Assembly: GCA_030141605.1 (NCBI GenBank)
Contig: JAQGDQ010000084.1
Location: forward strand, 545,001 to 605,000
Length of the DNA stretch: 60,000 nucleotides
Source of the DNA: Tubiluchus corallicola
Taxonomy: Eukaryota; Priapulida; Priapulimorpha; Priapulimorphida; Tubiluchidae
Direction: 5' to 3'
Shown here: positions 56,101 through 59,100 of the stretch, piece by piece
Layout of the letters: each line of letters starts with the position of its first letter
How positions within the stretch are numbered: position 1 is the stretch's first letter
The notes under the pieces: model-generated
Seen by the model: only the letters and a program-made list of their open reading frames with translations
What the model was told of the DNA's origin: nothing
The model's database searches: none
Program-made: the position numbers and the translations under genes

Positions 56101-59100
56101 ATCTTCCAGCACCGCACATTCTGGACCTATCAGTCACACCTTCCATTACTGCACATTCTGGACATATTGGTCACACCTTCCAGCACCCCACATTCTGGAC
56201 CTATCAGTCACACCTTCCAACACCGTACATTCTGGACATGTCGCACATCTTCCATCACCACACATTCTCGACCTATCAGTCACATCTTCCATCACCACAA
56301 ATTCTCGACCTGTCAGTCACATCTTCCATCACCACACATTCTGGACCTATCAGTCACACCTTCCATTACTGCACATTCTGGACCTGTCAGTCACACCTTC
56401 CATCACTGCACATTCTGGACCTATCAGTCACACCTTCCAACACCGTACATTCTGGACATGTCGCACATCTTCCATCACCACACATTCTCGACCTATCAGT
56501 CACATCTTCCATCACCCCACATTCTGGACCTATCAGTCACACCTTCCATCACCGTACATTCTGGACATGTCGCACATCTTCCATCACCACACATTCTCGA
56601 CCTGTCAGTCACATCTTCCATCACCACACATTCTCGACCTATCAGTCACATCTTCCATCACCACACATTCTCGACCTGTCAGTCACATCTTCCATCACCG
56701 TACATTCTGGACATGTCACACACCTTCCATCACGGCACATTCTGGACATATCGCACACCTGTCACTGCACCCTCTGGACATATCGCACACTTTCTGTCAC
56801 CGCACATTTTGGACATATTGCACACCTTCCATCTCCGCACATTTTGGACATATTGCACACCTTGCATCACCGCACATTCTATATACGTATGCATACATCC
56901 TAACTTTCATACGTCTTAATGTGCTGAAACTATCTTGCTTGTTGAGTCTTGCAAGAAGAGATTTAATCGTTTTTGATAATTATAGATTTCATCATAGTAA
57001 AATCAGTTAGTAATGATACTTTTAACACGTAATAAAGTAATTGAATTAAATTATTTGCAGGTGCTCACTTACTAAAGAGAGAAGACTGGGAAGAGTCGCC
57101 ACCACCGTTACCACCTACTGAAGCTCCACCTCTCCCTCCCACTGGACCTCCCTCCTCCACGGACGATGACAGTCCACGCAAAGTAGAATACTATGACTGG
57201 ACTGTTTCAAGTGGAGTGTGAGTAATATTGAACTTGAATATTTTTCGTAGACAGTGGCAGGGAGATAGCTAAGTTGTGATGGTACGTGCTTCATAACAAA
57301 ACTAAGCAACACAGAGACTGGTCACTGAACTGATGAGTAATATCTAGGTCCACCCTTGCTTTGGTGGTTTTGCAAAGGCAAAATCGGACCACACCTTAAA
57401 CTGTAGGTCAAAACAGTCTACTCTTTAAAATACTGAAAGGAAACATATTATTTTTTCAAAAATGACTTACGTGAAAGAATTATACCACCTTTGGTACATA
57501 TAATCTAAATTAGCGCCTAGTGTGCATTTATTTCAGTAAAACGACATCATCTTCGGTACATATAATCTAAATTAGAGCCTAGTGTGTATTTATTTCAGTA
57601 AAACGACATCATCTTTGGTACATATAATCTATATTAGAGCCTAGTGATTATTTATTTCAGTAAAAGGACGCCATCTTTGGTACATATAATCAAAATTAGA
57701 GCCTAGTATGTATTTATTTCAGTAAAACGACATCATCTTTGGTACATATAATCTAAATTAGAGCCTAGTGATTATTTATTTCAGTAAAAGGACGCCATCT
57801 TTGGTACTTATAATCAAAATTAGAGCCTAGTGTGTATTTATTTCACTAAAATGACATCATCTTTGGTACATATAATCTAAATTAGAGCCTAGTGATTGTT
57901 TATTTCAGTAAAAGGACGCCATCTTTGGTATCCGACCAAGAAAAAGAAGAGCGTCAAACGAAGCGTGATGAGGAACTTCGACAAAGGAGAGAAAAGCAGA
58001 GGCAGAGCATGCTACAGTGGCAGATAAACAAAGCAAATTCTGACGACGTATGTTGTACTGTATAAGAACATAGTTTGTACTATAGACAGTCAAATCAAAT
58101 AATTGTTTGCTGGCTCAGAAAATGCTGGTTGTGAAATGTGAACTGACACAACTGATGATAATTATTAGTTTCCTACTTGGAAGTTTCACCTTTTACTGAT
58201 CCATGGAAATTGAATTAGTCTTTAGTTTCGTTTTGCACAATTCAAACACTGCATCACATCGAATGCTGCATGTACTTTTTTACTGTATTTCTCTAGCGAA
58301 CCGTTATTACTGTCTACATATTTAGATATTTTTACAACATTCTGATTGTAGATTTAGTAATGAACTTAACAGACAAGAACTGTAATATTGTTAAGGATAT
58401 GTAAGGAAAGGGCAATTGACGTTGACGCATCAGTGCATTGGCTTCAAGTTCCGGCTATAAATAAGAATTCTGTGTTTGCAAACCAAAACCGTCCATAAGT
58501 CAGTATAGTTAAAACTACGTTATGATGCTTCAAAGTAGACTGCACCAAAAATTTGGTCAATTCGTATTTTGTTTAAACCAATGCTGAATATATTGGACTT
58601 TTATATTCTACCATAAAATTATCAAGAAAGTGTTCAAAAACACTAAAAATTTAATTTTATAACTCCTTACCCACTTTTCAGTCTAGAAAAACTAATAAAC
58701 TTTAATTTTCAAACTCCTGTAGTAGCTCATGGAGCTGTCATTTGCTTCGGGTTTTTTTGAATGAGAAGAAGCCCAAATCTTCGTCAGGAAGAGTCATCTA
58801 CTGTATTTAAATATAACTTCAACGTGCTTTTGCAAAGTCAATAGCAACCACACTTTAATACGGTTGGTAACTATTTTGTAGAGATGAAACAAAAAACAAT
58901 GGCTGACGACTGTTTTCTCAAGATTATGTTTTTCACTGCATGGCCTGCGCCTCAGCTTCAATATGGTTTATCTCAGCTTAGAAATAACGTAAAACAATGA
59001 ACTTGGTATCAAAATGATCCTCATGAAATGAAGATTTAGGATATGTGAATAACAAGAAAAGCTTAATTGCCGACTTATGCACGTTTTTGCTATGCAAGCA

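Larger units (their letters stand above)
57218..57908 (+). other. Intron 15
   Basis: About 690 bases, made of a truncated family A MITE and the 62-bp acceptor-bearing array. 57218-57367 holds nothing recognised. Confidence 0.75.

Noticed and set aside
54666-57010. Three overlapping forward ORFs of 745-761 codons
   Set aside because: They are the three-frame translation of one 37-bp satellite with no stop in any frame. There is no codon signature, and the sequence lies within an intron between phase-matched exons.
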